Part shown: positions 1 through 7,737 of the stretch, piece by piece
How the letters are laid out: each line of letters opens with the position of its first letter
Position numbering within the stretch: position 1 is the stretch's first letter
DNA from: Microbispora triticiradicis
GTDB taxonomy: Bacteria > Actinomycetota > Actinomycetes > Streptosporangiales > Streptosporangiaceae
DNA length: 46,318 bases
NCBI GenBank assembly: GCA_003260025.2
Contig: QFZU02000189.1
Location: 1-46,318 of the forward strand
Direction of reading: 5' to 3'
The notes under the pieces: model-generated
The model's input: the letters and a program-made list of their open reading frames with translations, nothing else
The model's database searches: none
What the model was told of the DNA's origin: nothing
Program-made: the position numbers and the translations under genes

Positions 1-37
1 CCGGGGACGGTGTGGGAGAGTAGGACGCCGCCGGACA
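1..37 (+). rRNA. rrf: 5S ribosomal RNA, 3' end (partial)
   Basis: The first bases match the conserved 3' portion of actinobacterial 5S rRNA (GTGGGAGAGTAGGACGCCGC followed by CGGAC). The 5' two thirds lie outside the window. A strong intrinsic terminator follows immediately, as expected for the last gene of an rRNA operon. The exact mature 3' end cannot be fixed without the 5' strand of helix I. Confidence 0.9.
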
Positions 38-46
38 ATTTTTTGA

Positions 47-84
47 GGGGGGTCATCCCGTATGGGATGACCCCCCTTTTTTTT
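47..84 (+). terminator. Rho-independent terminator of the rRNA operon
   Basis: A perfect 13-bp stem (47-59 with 64-76, arms GGGGGGTCATCCC and GGGATGACCCCCC) with loop GTAT is followed by eight T residues (77-84). This is an unusually canonical terminator for such a GC-rich genome and sits about 10 bases after the 5S end. Confidence 0.95.
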
Positions 85-829
85 GTGTCCGAGTTTCGCT
101 GCGCCAGGGTGGCCGTGCCGCGTCCCCCTCCTGTGCCTGGCTCGTGCAGCGCTGTCGCGCGGCCGGCCAACCTCACTGGTGCCCGCCGGTGCTCTGAGGG
201 CCTTGCGGTGACGGGCCGGCGGGTGAGGGCCGGACGGGGCTAAGACGGGAAGTTCGGGCCCTCCGGGAACCTGTGGGCGTCTATGTGCCTCTAACTCTTC
301 GTGTGGCAACGTACATCGGCTCCGGGACCGACTCCAGGATCTCCAGCGGCCTTCCGACCGGCCCTGGGCTGCGCGTCCGGCGGTGCGGAGGCCGCGACCA
401 CTATCGCAAATATTTTCGAATTTCGAATTCCCGGCCTCCGGGCGGGGCGTCCGCAACGCAATTCGATCATCTTGGCCGGCGGTTCGATTCGCGCCTCCGG
501 CACCCGCCCGCGGCGGCTCTACCAGCAAGATCTTATTTCCGGAACCCTTCATCGGCGGCGTACGTTGTGATCTACTGAGGGAACGATGTCCTTCCTGATG
601 TCCGGGAAAAATGTTTGCGAAGTGTTCCGTGGGGTAGGCGGGTTCGAGAGTTACCCTGGAAGGGCTGAAACAGAATTGACGATGAAGACATACGCACTCG
701 GCCTCTACATTATCCAACCAACAACCCTTAAACGGCCGGGCGTGTCGGTGGGGATTCGCTGAATCGTCGATTACGGTCCCGTGTGTAGGGACAAGCCCGG
801 AAAAGGACAAGCCGGAAAAGGACGAGCCG
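85..829. other. 745-bp non-coding stretch between 5S and sepF-like gene
   Basis: No open frame here has convincing codon bias or a ribosome binding site. The left part is GC-rich; the part around 405-440 is AT-richer with a doubled TTCGAAT. The 600-780 segment has lower GC and should contain the promoter of the downstream gene, but the TTGACG at 676-681 has no well-spaced -10. No tRNA cloverleaf was found. Confidence 0.6.
790..829 (+). repeat. Short tandem repeat carrying the sepF-like ribosome binding site
   Basis: Two and a half imperfect copies of a 15-16 bp unit abut the start codon: 790-805 (GACAAGCCCGGAAAAG), 806-820 (GACAAGCCGGAAAAG) and 821-829 (GACGAGCCG). Each full copy ends in a purine-rich, Shine-Dalgarno-like GGAAAAG; the second, with the GGA that follows, lies at normal distance from the ATG at 830. 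Confidence 0.75.
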
Positions 830-1213
830 ATGGGGGCTGTGCGCAAGGTGGCAAGCTACCTTGGCCTGGGTGGGGCAGAGCAGTACGACGAGGCCTACAC
901 CGACGAGGACGAGTACGAGGACGACTGGATGCCGGCGGCCGAGCGCGCCGCCAAGCGTTGGCAGCCCAATGCCGACCCTGCCCACATCGTCATGGTCCGC
1001 CCGCACAAGTACGACGACGCCCTGACGATCGGCCGGCACTTCCGCGAGGGCCACACGGTGGTGATGGACGTGGCGGGCATGTCGACCGCGGAGGCCACCC
1101 GCATGGTCGACTTCGCCGCGGGCCTCGCCTACGGCTGTGAGGGCCGCATCGAGCGGATCGCGGACAAGGTGTTCCTGATCACCCCCGCGAACGTGGAGGT
1201 CTCCAGCGCCTGA
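830..1213 (+). CDS. sepF: SepF-like cell division protein
   Basis: This 127-aa protein belongs to the SepF family, which binds FtsZ and tethers the Z-ring to the membrane in Gram-positive bacteria. Residues about 45-122 form the SepF domain, recognisable from IVMVRPHKYDDALTIGRHF, the VVMD strand and the DFAAGLAYG helix ending in VFLITP. The N-terminus (MGAVRKVASYLGL) could be an amphipathic membrane anchor, followed by a short acidic linker (residues 20-32). It is shorter than the SepF usually found beside ftsZ (about 150-220 aa, long linker) and stands alone, with no ftsZ, ylmE or yggT nearby. Actinomycetes carry extra SepF-like paralogues, and this is probably one of them. Start ATG 830 is supported by the purine-rich repeat upstream. 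The gene ends in a clear hairpin terminator. Confidence 0.85.
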   Translation: MGAVRKVASYLGLGGAEQYDEAYTDEDEYEDDWMPAAERAAKRWQPNADPAHIVMVRPHKYDDALTIGRHFREGHTVVMDVAGMSTAEATRMVDFAAGLAYGCEGRIERIADKVFLITPANVEVSSA

Positions 1214-1243
1214 ACCGGCGCCCCGCACGCGCCTAACAGACTG

Positions 1244-1285
1244 ACGGGCCCTCTCCCATACACCGGGAGAGGGCCCGTGGTTTTT
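1244..1285. terminator. Bidirectional terminator between sepF-like and convergent gene
   Basis: A perfect 14-bp stem (ACGGGCCCTCTCCC at 1244-1257 with its complement at 1265-1278, 7-nt loop) is followed by TTTTT at 1281-1285. It lies between two convergent genes and can serve both, although the T-run favours the plus strand. Confidence 0.9.
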
Positions 1286-1299
1286 ACGGCGGAGCGGCG

Positions 1300-2619
1300 T
1301 CAGGCGGCCCGTGGGCCCCGGCGCAGGAGAGTGGTGATCTCGCTGAGGTCGCGGGCGGCGGCGGAGGCCCGCTCCTCGGACTCCCTGGCGTACTCGTGCA
1401 GGGCCCAGACGGCCTTGTCGGCGAGATCACCGAGCTTCCCGGCCCGCGACTGGACGTACCGCACGTCCGAGTGCTCCTGGATGCGGTGCCGCCACAGCAG
1501 ATGACCGCCCACCGCGGCGATCACCAGGCCGCCGAGGGCCAGCGGCGGGTTGACCACGAAACCCCAGGCGAAGACGGCGGCGGCGAGGACCAGGAGCAGG
1601 TACGCCGGCCAGGGCCGGGCACGCTTGGGCACGCACTCCGTGACGAGGCGTTGCTCGGCCGCCGCCATCGACTCCTGGTCCGGGCCCTCGGGCCGGAGCC
1701 GTACCGCATAGCCGAGAATCGGCACGTCCAGGGCGTCCGGCGGGGGCTCGCGCACCACGTCGACGAGCGCCTCGGCGGCGGCCCGGACGGCGGGCGCCGC
1801 GACATGCAGGGCGAGCGCGGCCAGATGCGGATCGGCGTCGGGGCGCAGGTCCTGCAGCAGATGGCCGGTGAGCGAGCTCAGCGGCCCCTCCGGGCCGCCC
1901 TGCCCGATCAGCGTGCGGAGCACGGCCAGCGGCTCGTCGTCGGCCCACACGGTGCCGCGTACGACCTTGGTGACCTCGCCCGGCTGCCGGGTGGAGGTGA
2001 TCGCGTCGCAGCGCTCACGGAGGCGCTGCAGCGTCACCGACGCCTGCAGGGACCGCTCGATCTCGGCGACCTTCGCCAGTTCGGGGAACGGCTCCAGGGA
2101 GGGGGGCACCGACGTCTCCGGCGAACCGGGCACGATGGCCCTCAGCCAGCGGTCGTCGGTGGCCGGCACGTCGACCGCGTCCAGCTTGCGCAGCACGAAG
2201 ATCTTGCCGACCGGCCCGTACGCCCCCCGCGCCGCGGCCAGCCACAGGGCGCGCTGGCCGGGGGCCACCGGGTGGTCCTCGGCGAGGTCGCCGAAGGCGG
2301 TCCCCAGCCAGGACGCGTGGATGCGATCGCCCTGGCCGCAGACGGCGAGGGCGAGGCACAGGAACAGGGCGGTGCGCCGTTCGTCCAGCTGGGAGGCGAG
2401 GGCCAGCGGCTCCAGCGCGTCCGCGCCCGACAGGATCAGCACGAGCGTCTCGACCGCCGGCGCGAGCCAGTATCCCGGCACGTCCGTGACGCCCGGCGGC
2501 AGCTCGGGCGTGGTCCCGTCGGCCGCCAGGCTGACGAGCAGCGCTTCGGCGTAGCGGTGCAACTCCGTGGCGTCGGCCACGTTTCCGGGGTCCGGACTCG
2601 TGGTCAGGTCCATGCTCAC
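1300..2619 (-). CDS. Hypothetical protein with C-terminal transmembrane pair
   Basis: I do not recognise this 439-aa protein. The first 330 or so residues are alpha-helical, leucine/alanine-rich and soluble-looking, with no nucleotide-binding or catalytic motif I can name. Around residues 338-378 two hydrophobic segments (AYLLLVLAAAVFAWGFVV and a second ending in GGHLLW) are split by an NPP turn. The last 60 residues are a charged helix with likely coiled-coil character (YARESEERASAAARDLSEI). The layout suggests a cytoplasmic domain held at the membrane by a hairpin. I chose GTG at 2619 because GGGGAG sits 8 bases upstream; the ATG two codons later is the alternative. It converges with the sepF-like gene and lies downstream of argS on the same strand. 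Confidence 0.75.
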   Translation of the reverse strand: MSMDLTTSPDPGNVADATELHRYAEALLVSLAADGTTPELPPGVTDVPGYWLAPAVETLVLILSGADALEPLALASQLDERRTALFLCLALAVCGQGDRIHASWLGTAFGDLAEDHPVAPGQRALWLAAARGAYGPVGKIFVLRKLDAVDVPATDDRWLRAIVPGSPETSVPPSLEPFPELAKVAEIERSLQASVTLQRLRERCDAITSTRQPGEVTKVVRGTVWADDEPLAVLRTLIGQGGPEGPLSSLTGHLLQDLRPDADPHLAALALHVAAPAVRAAAEALVDVVREPPPDALDVPILGYAVRLRPEGPDQESMAAAEQRLVTECVPKRARPWPAYLLLVLAAAVFAWGFVVNPPLALGGLVIAAVGGHLLWRHRIQEHSDVRYVQSRAGKLGDLADKAVWALHEYARESEERASAAARDLSEITTLLRRGPRAA

Positions 2620-2728
2620 GCGGATCGCTCCCCGAGGGATCGGCTGGCACTCCCTTGCCCGCGCCAGACTAGACGCTCGGCGCGCTGACGAGGGGTTAGG
2701 CACGCCGGAGCGGGTTCGGGCACGCCGC

Positions 2729-4450
2729 TCACATCCGCTCGGGCACTTCGATGCCGAGCAGGTCGAGGCCCCGCAGCAGCACGCGCAGCGTGAGCGCCGA
2801 CAGGGCCAGGCGCGACTGCCGTACGGACTCCTCCTCGGCCTTGAGGACCGGGCAGCCCTCGTAGAACGAGGTGAACGCCTGCGCGAGGTCGAACAGGTAG
2901 TTGCAGAGCCGGTGCGGCTCGGACAGCTCGGCGACGGCGGCGACGACCGTGCCGAAGCCGAGCAGTTGCAGTGCCAGCGCCCGCTCGGCCGGGTGGCCCA
3001 GCACGATCGGGCCGGTGACCGACTCCGGGTCGATCCCGCCGTTGCGGAAGATCGACCGGATGCGGGCCGTGGCGTACTGGAGGTACGGCCCCGTGTTGCC
3101 GGTCAGCGCGAGCATGCGGTCGAAGTCGAAGACGTACTCGCTGTCGTGGCTGACCGACAGGTCGGCGTACTTGACGGCGCCCATGCCGACCTGGCGGGCG
3201 ATCTGCCGCCGGGCCTCCGGCTCGTACCCGCGTTCGGCGATGACCGCCTCGGCCCGGACGACCGCCTCCTCAAGCAGGTCGGTGAGCTTGACCGACTCGC
3301 CGCTGCGGGTCTTGAACATCTTGCCGTCGCTGCCGAGCACACTGCCGATCTGGACGTGCTCCGCCTTCACCTCGTCGTGCAGCCAGCCGGCCATCCGGGC
3401 CGCCGCGAAGACCATCTGGAAGTGCAGCGACTGGGTCGCGCCCACGACGTAGAGGACCCGGTCGGCCTTGAGGTCGCGGACCCGGTAGCGGATCGCGGCG
3501 AGGTCGGTCGTGGCGTAGCCGTACCCGCCGTCGCTCTTGCGGACGATGAGCGGCAGCGGCTGGTCGTCGCGGCCGGTGAAGCCGGGCGGGAAGACGCACA
3601 GCGCGCCCTCGCTCATCTCGGCCACGCCCATGCGCTCAAGCTCGTCGCAGACGTCGGCGAGCATGGGGTTGTACTTGCTCTCGCCCGCGATGTCGTCGTC
3701 GGTGAGCGTGACGCCGAGCGCGCGGTACACCTTGTTGAAGTAGCGCTTGGTGTACTCGATGAACTCGTGCCACAGGCGCAGGGTCGGCGGGTCGCCGCCC
3801 TGCAGCAGCGGCACCCTGCGGCGGGAGCGCTCCTCGAACTCCTTGTCGGTGTCGAACTTGTGCCGCGCCTCCTGGTAGAAGGCGTTGCCGTCGCCGGCGG
3901 CCAGGCGGCCGAGCGCCTGCTCCTCGCCGATGTCGAGGAGGTGCTCGATGAGCATGCCGAACGGCGTGCCCCAGTCGCCGAGGTGGTTCTGCCGGATCAC
4001 CTGGTTGCCGACGTGCTCGTGGGTACGCGCGAGCGTGTCGCCGACGATCGTGGTGCGCAGGTGACCGACGTGCATCTCCTTGGCGGCGTTCGGCGCCGAG
4101 TAGTCGACGACCACGGTCTGCGGAGCCGGCTGCGGCACGCCGAGGCGGTCGTCCAGCAGCCGCTGCCCGGCCTGCTCGGCGATCCAGCCGTCGCGCAGCG
4201 TCAGGTTGAGGAACCCGGGCCCGCTGACCTCGACGCTCACGTCGGAGGTGTCGAGGTGGCCCGCGATGGCCTGGGCGACCTCCCGCGGCGCACGTCGGAG
4301 CCGCTTGGCCAGGCTGAGCGCGACGTTCGCCTGGTAGTCGGCGAACTGTGAGGGCCTGATCAGCGGATCTTCGGTGGCGTACTCCGGACCGAAGGCGGAG
4401 CCCAGCGCCTGCTGGACCCGCTCGGTGAGCACGAGCTGCGGGTCGGTCAT
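2729..4450 (-). CDS. argS: Arginyl-tRNA synthetase
   Basis: ArgRS charges tRNA-Arg with arginine in the cytosol. The 573-aa protein has normal family length. An N-terminal Add1 domain occupies roughly residues 1-115. The class I core begins with VVVDYSAPNAAKEMHVGHLR, carrying the HIGH-box variant HVGH near residue 140. A degenerate KMSKS loop reads GKMFKTRSGE. The C-terminal anticodon-binding DALR domain ends with IEVPERM, the typical ArgRS terminus. The start ATG at 4450 gives the conserved N-terminus. It is preceded on the same strand by plsX and a 23-bp tandem repeat. In many actinomycetes argS is followed by lysA/hom; that neighbour is absent here. Confidence 0.97.
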   Translation of the reverse strand: MTDPQLVLTERVQQALGSAFGPEYATEDPLIRPSQFADYQANVALSLAKRLRRAPREVAQAIAGHLDTSDVSVEVSGPGFLNLTLRDGWIAEQAGQRLLDDRLGVPQPAPQTVVVDYSAPNAAKEMHVGHLRTTIVGDTLARTHEHVGNQVIRQNHLGDWGTPFGMLIEHLLDIGEEQALGRLAAGDGNAFYQEARHKFDTDKEFEERSRRRVPLLQGGDPPTLRLWHEFIEYTKRYFNKVYRALGVTLTDDDIAGESKYNPMLADVCDELERMGVAEMSEGALCVFPPGFTGRDDQPLPLIVRKSDGGYGYATTDLAAIRYRVRDLKADRVLYVVGATQSLHFQMVFAAARMAGWLHDEVKAEHVQIGSVLGSDGKMFKTRSGESVKLTDLLEEAVVRAEAVIAERGYEPEARRQIARQVGMGAVKYADLSVSHDSEYVFDFDRMLALTGNTGPYLQYATARIRSIFRNGGIDPESVTGPIVLGHPAERALALQLLGFGTVVAAVAELSEPHRLCNYLFDLAQAFTSFYEGCPVLKAEEESVRQSRLALSALTLRVLLRGLDLLGIEVPERM

Positions 4451-4497
4451 GCGTCAAGCTTATCGGCGCGCGACTTCGGCCCGCCTGCCGAAATCGG

Positions 4498-4577
4498 CGG
4501 TCATCCCGCCGTCCGTCCGCCGGTCATCCCGCCGTCCGTCCGCCGGTCATCCCGCCGTCCGTCCGGCGGTCGTCCGC
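4498..4577. repeat. 23-bp tandem repeat between plsX and argS
   Basis: Three direct copies of a 23-bp unit beginning CGGTCATCCCGCCGTCC lie at 4498-4520, 4521-4543 and 4544-4566, the third differing only in its last base, followed by a partial fourth copy (4567-4577). The array fills most of the 131-bp gap between the plsX stop and the argS start, so on the minus strand it lies in the argS leader. Confidence 0.9.
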
Positions 4578-4581
4578 ATGG

Positions 4582-5610
4582 TCAGCGGCGGCGGTGCGAC
4601 CGGTTGCCCGCGGCGATCCGCTCGCCGATCCTGGCGACGACGCCCTGGGCCGACAGGCGGGCCGCGAGCTCGCAGGCGGCGGCGACCCCGCGGGCCCGCG
4701 ACGAGCCGTGGGCGATCACCACCGTGCCGTTCAGCCCGAGCAGCACGGCCCCGCCGTGCGCCTCGGGGTCGAGCCGGCCGGCCAGCTCGCGTAGCCGGGC
4801 CCGCTGCAGCATCCCGCCGAGCCGGGCCAGGCGGCTGTCCGCGATCGCCTCCCTGAACTGGTCGAAGGTGTACCGCACGGTGCCCTCCACCGTCTTCAGC
4901 GCGACGTTGCCGGTGAACCCGTCGGTGACGACGACGTCGGCCTTCCCGGTGAGCAGGTCGTGTCCCTCCACGTTGCCGACGAAGTCGATGCCGGGGGTGG
5001 CGACGAGCAGTTCGTGCGCGCGTTTGGCGAGCTTGTTGCCCTTCTCGGCCTCGGCTCCGATCGTGAGCAGGCCGACGCGCGGACGCCGCGTGGCGAGCAC
5101 GGCCTCCGCGTACGCCACCCCGAGGTGGGCGAACTGCACCAGCATCTCGGGCTTGGCGTCCGCCGTGGCCCCCGCGTCGAGCAGCACGGTGGGCTGGGGA
5201 AGCGTCGGCAGGCCGACCGCGATGGCGGGCCGTACGACGCCCTGCTGGGCCCGCAGGCGCAGCCGTCCAGTGGCGACGACGCCGGCGGTCGACCCGGCGG
5301 ACACCACCGCGCAGGCGTCGCCGCGCCGGACGAGATGGCACGCGACGGCGATGCTGGACCGCGGGCGCCGCAGGCTCGCCAGCGCGCCCTCGTTCATCGC
5401 CAGGGCCTCCTCGGCGCGGACGATGGGAATCTCGGTGACCGCGTCGTGCCCGGCCAGCTCCTGGTGGAGCACCCGGGGATGGCCGACGAGCACGACGGGC
5501 ACGCCGCGTTCGCGCACCGCCCGCACGGCTCCCGCGACGATCTCGCCGGGCGCGTGGTCGCCGCCCATGGCGTCCAGGGCCACGGGCAGCGTACGGCCGG
5601 TGGGTTGCAT
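4582..5610 (-). CDS. plsX: Phosphate acyltransferase PlsX
   Basis: PlsX converts acyl-ACP and phosphate to acyl-phosphate, the acyl donor for PlsY in phospholipid synthesis. The 342-aa protein opens with the family signature LPVALDAMGGDHAP and continues through SAGSTAGVVATGRL, VLLDAGATADAKPE, VGLLTIGAEAEKGN and VVVTDGFTGNVALKTVEG. It ends in a basic tail. PlsX is a soluble, membrane-associated enzyme. In many actinobacteria plsX sits with rpmF and rnc; here it stands alone ahead of argS, so this could be a relocated single copy or a paralogue. The gap to argS (131 bp) carries a tandem repeat, so co-transcription is uncertain. ATG 5610 lies at the conserved N-terminus. Confidence 0.95.
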   Translation of the reverse strand: MQPTGRTLPVALDAMGGDHAPGEIVAGAVRAVRERGVPVVLVGHPRVLHQELAGHDAVTEIPIVRAEEALAMNEGALASLRRPRSSIAVACHLVRRGDACAVVSAGSTAGVVATGRLRLRAQQGVVRPAIAVGLPTLPQPTVLLDAGATADAKPEMLVQFAHLGVAYAEAVLATRRPRVGLLTIGAEAEKGNKLAKRAHELLVATPGIDFVGNVEGHDLLTGKADVVVTDGFTGNVALKTVEGTVRYTFDQFREAIADSRLARLGGMLQRARLRELAGRLDPEAHGGAVLLGLNGTVVIAHGSSRARGVAAACELAARLSAQGVVARIGERIAAGNRSHRRR

Positions 5611-5627
5611 GGCCGAATCGTAGGCCG

Positions 5628-6197
5628 TCAGCGGCGCGTCCCCCGGTACACCACGATCTTGCCGAAGCGCGCGTTGCCGGTGAGCCGGATCAGCGGGCCG
5701 TTCTCGGCGCCGTCCCCGCCGCTGATCGCGCGCTTGGAGAACACGGTGCCGCCCTGGTCGATCACCCTGGCGTCCGGGGGGACGGTGATGATGATCTTCC
5801 CGCAGAACGAGTTCACCTCAAGCGTCACCTCCCGGCCGGGCAGGACCGCCTCGTCGAGGTCGACGATCAGCGCTCCGAAGACGGCGCTGAGCTCGGTGCG
5901 CCGCCCGGCGATCCAGCGTCCGCGCCGTATGATCTTGCTGAACACCGCCGAGATCCGGAGCCGGTCCGTGGGGAGCGCGGACGCCTGGCCGGACACGTCC
6001 GGCAGATCCCTGATCAGGGGGACGAGTTCGCCCAGCGTCACGGCGTGGTAGACGCCGTCGAGCCTGTCGGCGTGTTCGAGGCTCGTCAGGCGGCCGGTGG
6101 CCAGCGCCTCGCCGAGCACGGCCGCGATCCTGTCGCGGTCGGCGTCGGAGGCGCGCTGCGCGGGATCGTCGCCCGCGTACGGGGTGAGGTAGGTCAC
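5628..6197 (-). CDS. DUF1707 and LiaF-like C-terminal domain protein
   Basis: This 189-aa protein has an N-terminal DUF1707 domain (about residues 14-68; RASDADRDRIAAVLGEAL and LTSLEHADRLDGVYHAVT) and a C-terminal LiaF-type beta domain (about 85-185) with the repeated RISAVFSKI, LSAVFGALIVDL, GKIIITVP and FGKIVVY strands. Related proteins appear in cell-envelope stress circuits, but the role in actinomycetes is not settled. No transmembrane segment is visible. The GTG start at 6197 has no ribosome binding site, but TAGGCT (a TANNNT -10) lies 6 bases upstream, so the mRNA is probably leaderless. An inverted repeat overlaps its -35 region. It is followed 17 bases later by plsX and may be co-transcribed with it. 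Confidence 0.85.
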   Translation of the reverse strand: MTYLTPYAGDDPAQRASDADRDRIAAVLGEALATGRLTSLEHADRLDGVYHAVTLGELVPLIRDLPDVSGQASALPTDRLRISAVFSKIIRRGRWIAGRRTELSAVFGALIVDLDEAVLPGREVTLEVNSFCGKIIITVPPDARVIDQGGTVFSKRAISGGDGAENGPLIRLTGNARFGKIVVYRGTRR

Positions 6198-6601
6198 CCC
6201 GACAGCCTAACTCCTAACGCGATATGTCGCGATAGCGCCGACCGGCAACAGGCGGTCCCAGGGGCCGCGGGCCGGCGCCCGCCGGCTGCGCGTCACGGGC
6301 GCCACGCGCGCGACGCCAAAAGCGAGCGGAAAAATTCACCGCCGCGACCGGGCGCGGTGTTTACCGTAGCTTTCTGCTGCGCGGGGATTGGGGCGACCGT
6401 GAAGTGGTCGTCCGATGCTCGATATCCCGATTTTTCCGGCGCGTCGTCCTGCCTGGACCCCCCGCCTCGGTGAGCCTTCCGGCGTGAACCGCGGTGATAG
6501 AAATGCCGACGTCTTTGTCGGCGTGCCCGCCGACGCACGGGGGTTCTTGGGTTCGTCATTCCCACTCTCGTGAAAAGGAATATGAACCGGGGGCAAGTCA
6601 A
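6198..6601. other. 404-bp divergent intergenic region
   Basis: The left edge holds the DUF1707 promoter. GCCGGC-GCCC-GCCGGC (6271-6286) could fold into a short hairpin. The rest should include the promoter of the secreted alanine-rich protein, but I could not assign -35 and -10 boxes. A seven-codon mini-ORF (6582-6605) lies at the right end. No larger gene is credible here. Confidence 0.55.
6204..6231 (-). promoter_or_regulatory. Leaderless promoter and candidate operator for the DUF1707 gene
   Basis: On the minus strand TAGGCT (plus coordinates 6204-6209) lies 6 bases before the GTG start, matching the actinobacterial TANNNT-leaderless pattern. Just upstream, CGCGA-TATG-TCGCG (6218-6231) is a perfect 5-bp inverted repeat and also contains ATCGCG twice at a 10-bp period on the minus strand. 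Its position over the -35 region suggests regulator binding; the regulator is unknown. Confidence 0.5.
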
Positions 6602-6605
6602 ATGA
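6582..6605 (+). CDS. Possible seven-codon leader peptide overlapping the next start
   Basis: ATG at 6582 opens a frame encoding MNRGQVK whose TGA (6603-6605) overlaps the ATG (6602-6604) of the secreted protein as ATGA. The best Shine-Dalgarno in the area, GAAAAGGAA (6572-6580), sits in front of this mini-ORF, but only about 2-3 bases from its ATG, which is too close for efficient initiation. It may be a coupling leader or chance. Confidence 0.3.
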   Translation: MNRGQVK

Positions 6606-7648
6606 AACGACTGGTTAGGACAGCCGTCGTCGCCGTCGCAATCGGCGTCGTCGGCATGCTCGCCGCGCCCGCGCAGGCCGAGGGGTGCGCGGTCAAGTGC
6701 ACGAACACCCGGGTCGCGGCGGTGGCGAGCCTGCTGGCCGACCTGCGGGCCGGCGTGGTCGCCGACGCGGTGGCCGGCACGACGAGCGGGGCGGCGAGCG
6801 GCACGAGCGCCGCGGCGAGCGGTGCCGTCACGCAGGCCGACGCTGCCGCCCAGGTGGCGGTGAACGTGACCGCCGCGCTCCGGGCCGACCTTGTCGCCGT
6901 CGCGGACCTCGCAGGCACGACCACGGCCGCTCTCACCGCGACCGCGAACGCGCAGATCAACGCCGCGGCCGTCATCGCGGCCGACATCGCCGCCGACATC
7001 ACGGCGGACGCCACTGTCGACGCCGCGGCCGCCGCTGCCGCGGACGCGACGATCACCGTCGACGCCGCCGTCATCGCCACCCTGGAGGCGCATCTGCGCG
7101 CCGCCCTGCAGGCGGTCGTCGACGCCAGGGCCACCGTGGACGCGGCCGTGCGCGCCAAGGCGAAGGCCGTCGCGGCTCTCACCGCCCAGGTCGGCCGGCC
7201 GGTCGTCACGACGTCCGGCCGGGCCGCCGACGCCGTGGACGCCTCGGCGGCGGCCGTCGCCGCCGCGGGCGCCGACGTCAGCGCCGCGCTCGACGTCACC
7301 GCCAGGCTCAAGGCGCTGCTCAACCTGAACGGTGCCGCCGCGGCGACCGCCGGCAGCGCGGGCGGCCTGCTGACGCTGGTTCCGTGCGCCGACACGAGCA
7401 GCACCCGTACGGTGACCGCCGACGTCGCGGCCCGCGTGAACGCGGACGTCCGCGCGGTCGCCGGTGTCGCCGCGACCACCACGAGCGTGCCGGCGCGGGG
7501 AGCCGGTGCGGCCACCGCCGCGACGTCCCGGTTGGCCTCCTCCGCGGCCGTCACCGCTGACGCGGCCCTGTCGGGCGCGGTGTCGTCGGCCCCGGGCCTG
7601 GTGTCCGGCGCCGTCCCGACGGGGCGGGTGCGCGGGTACGGCAACTGA
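6602..7648 (+). CDS. Secreted alanine-rich low-complexity protein
   Basis: This 348-aa protein has a clear Sec signal peptide: MKRLVRTAVVAVAIGVVGML followed by AAPAQA and a likely cleavage before EGC. The mature part is dominated by Ala, with Val, Asp, Thr and Arg, in helix-forming stretches such as AADIAADITADATVDAAAAA. Aromatic residues are nearly absent until the C-terminal RGYGN. Three cysteines remain after cleavage (two in EGCAVKC, one in VPCADT). I recognise no domain. Strong G/C third positions and the signal peptide support a real gene rather than a low-complexity artefact. A structural surface or matrix role is possible but unproven. It ends before a strong hairpin. GGGGG (6589-6593) is the only near-distance ribosome binding site; coupling to the upstream mini-ORF is the alternative. 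Confidence 0.75.
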   Translation: MKRLVRTAVVAVAIGVVGMLAAPAQAEGCAVKCTNTRVAAVASLLADLRAGVVADAVAGTTSGAASGTSAAASGAVTQADAAAQVAVNVTAALRADLVAVADLAGTTTAALTATANAQINAAAVIAADIAADITADATVDAAAAAAADATITVDAAVIATLEAHLRAALQAVVDARATVDAAVRAKAKAVAALTAQVGRPVVTTSGRAADAVDASAAAVAAAGADVSAALDVTARLKALLNLNGAAAATAGSAGGLLTLVPCADTSSTRTVTADVAARVNADVRAVAGVAATTTSVPARGAGAATAATSRLASSAAVTADAALSGAVSSAPGLVSGAVPTGRVRGYGN

Positions 7649-7682
7649 CCCAGGAATCGAACATTCCGGCTTCGGCCACGAC

Positions 7683-7718
7683 GAACGGCCGGCACCCTCG
7701 TAAGGGTGCCGGCCGTTC
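7683..7718. terminator. Strong hairpin between convergent genes
   Basis: A perfect 16-bp stem, GAACGGCCGGCACCCT (7683-7698) with its complement (7703-7718), closes on a CGTA tetraloop. There is no T-run. It separates the secreted protein gene from the convergent 56-aa gene and probably terminates both, as T-less hairpins often do in actinomycetes. Confidence 0.8.
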
Positions 7719-7737
7719 GCCGTCCCGGCGAGGGGCG

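Noticed and set aside
638-662. GGGTTCGAGA motif resembling a tRNA T-loop
   Set aside because: No matching acceptor, D or anticodon arm can be built around it.
1396-4351. Long plus-strand open frames antisense to the hypothetical protein and argS
   Set aside because: They are mirror frames of strongly biased GC-rich genes: composition is Arg/Gly/His-rich, no family motif is present, and the minus-strand genes have recognisable domains.
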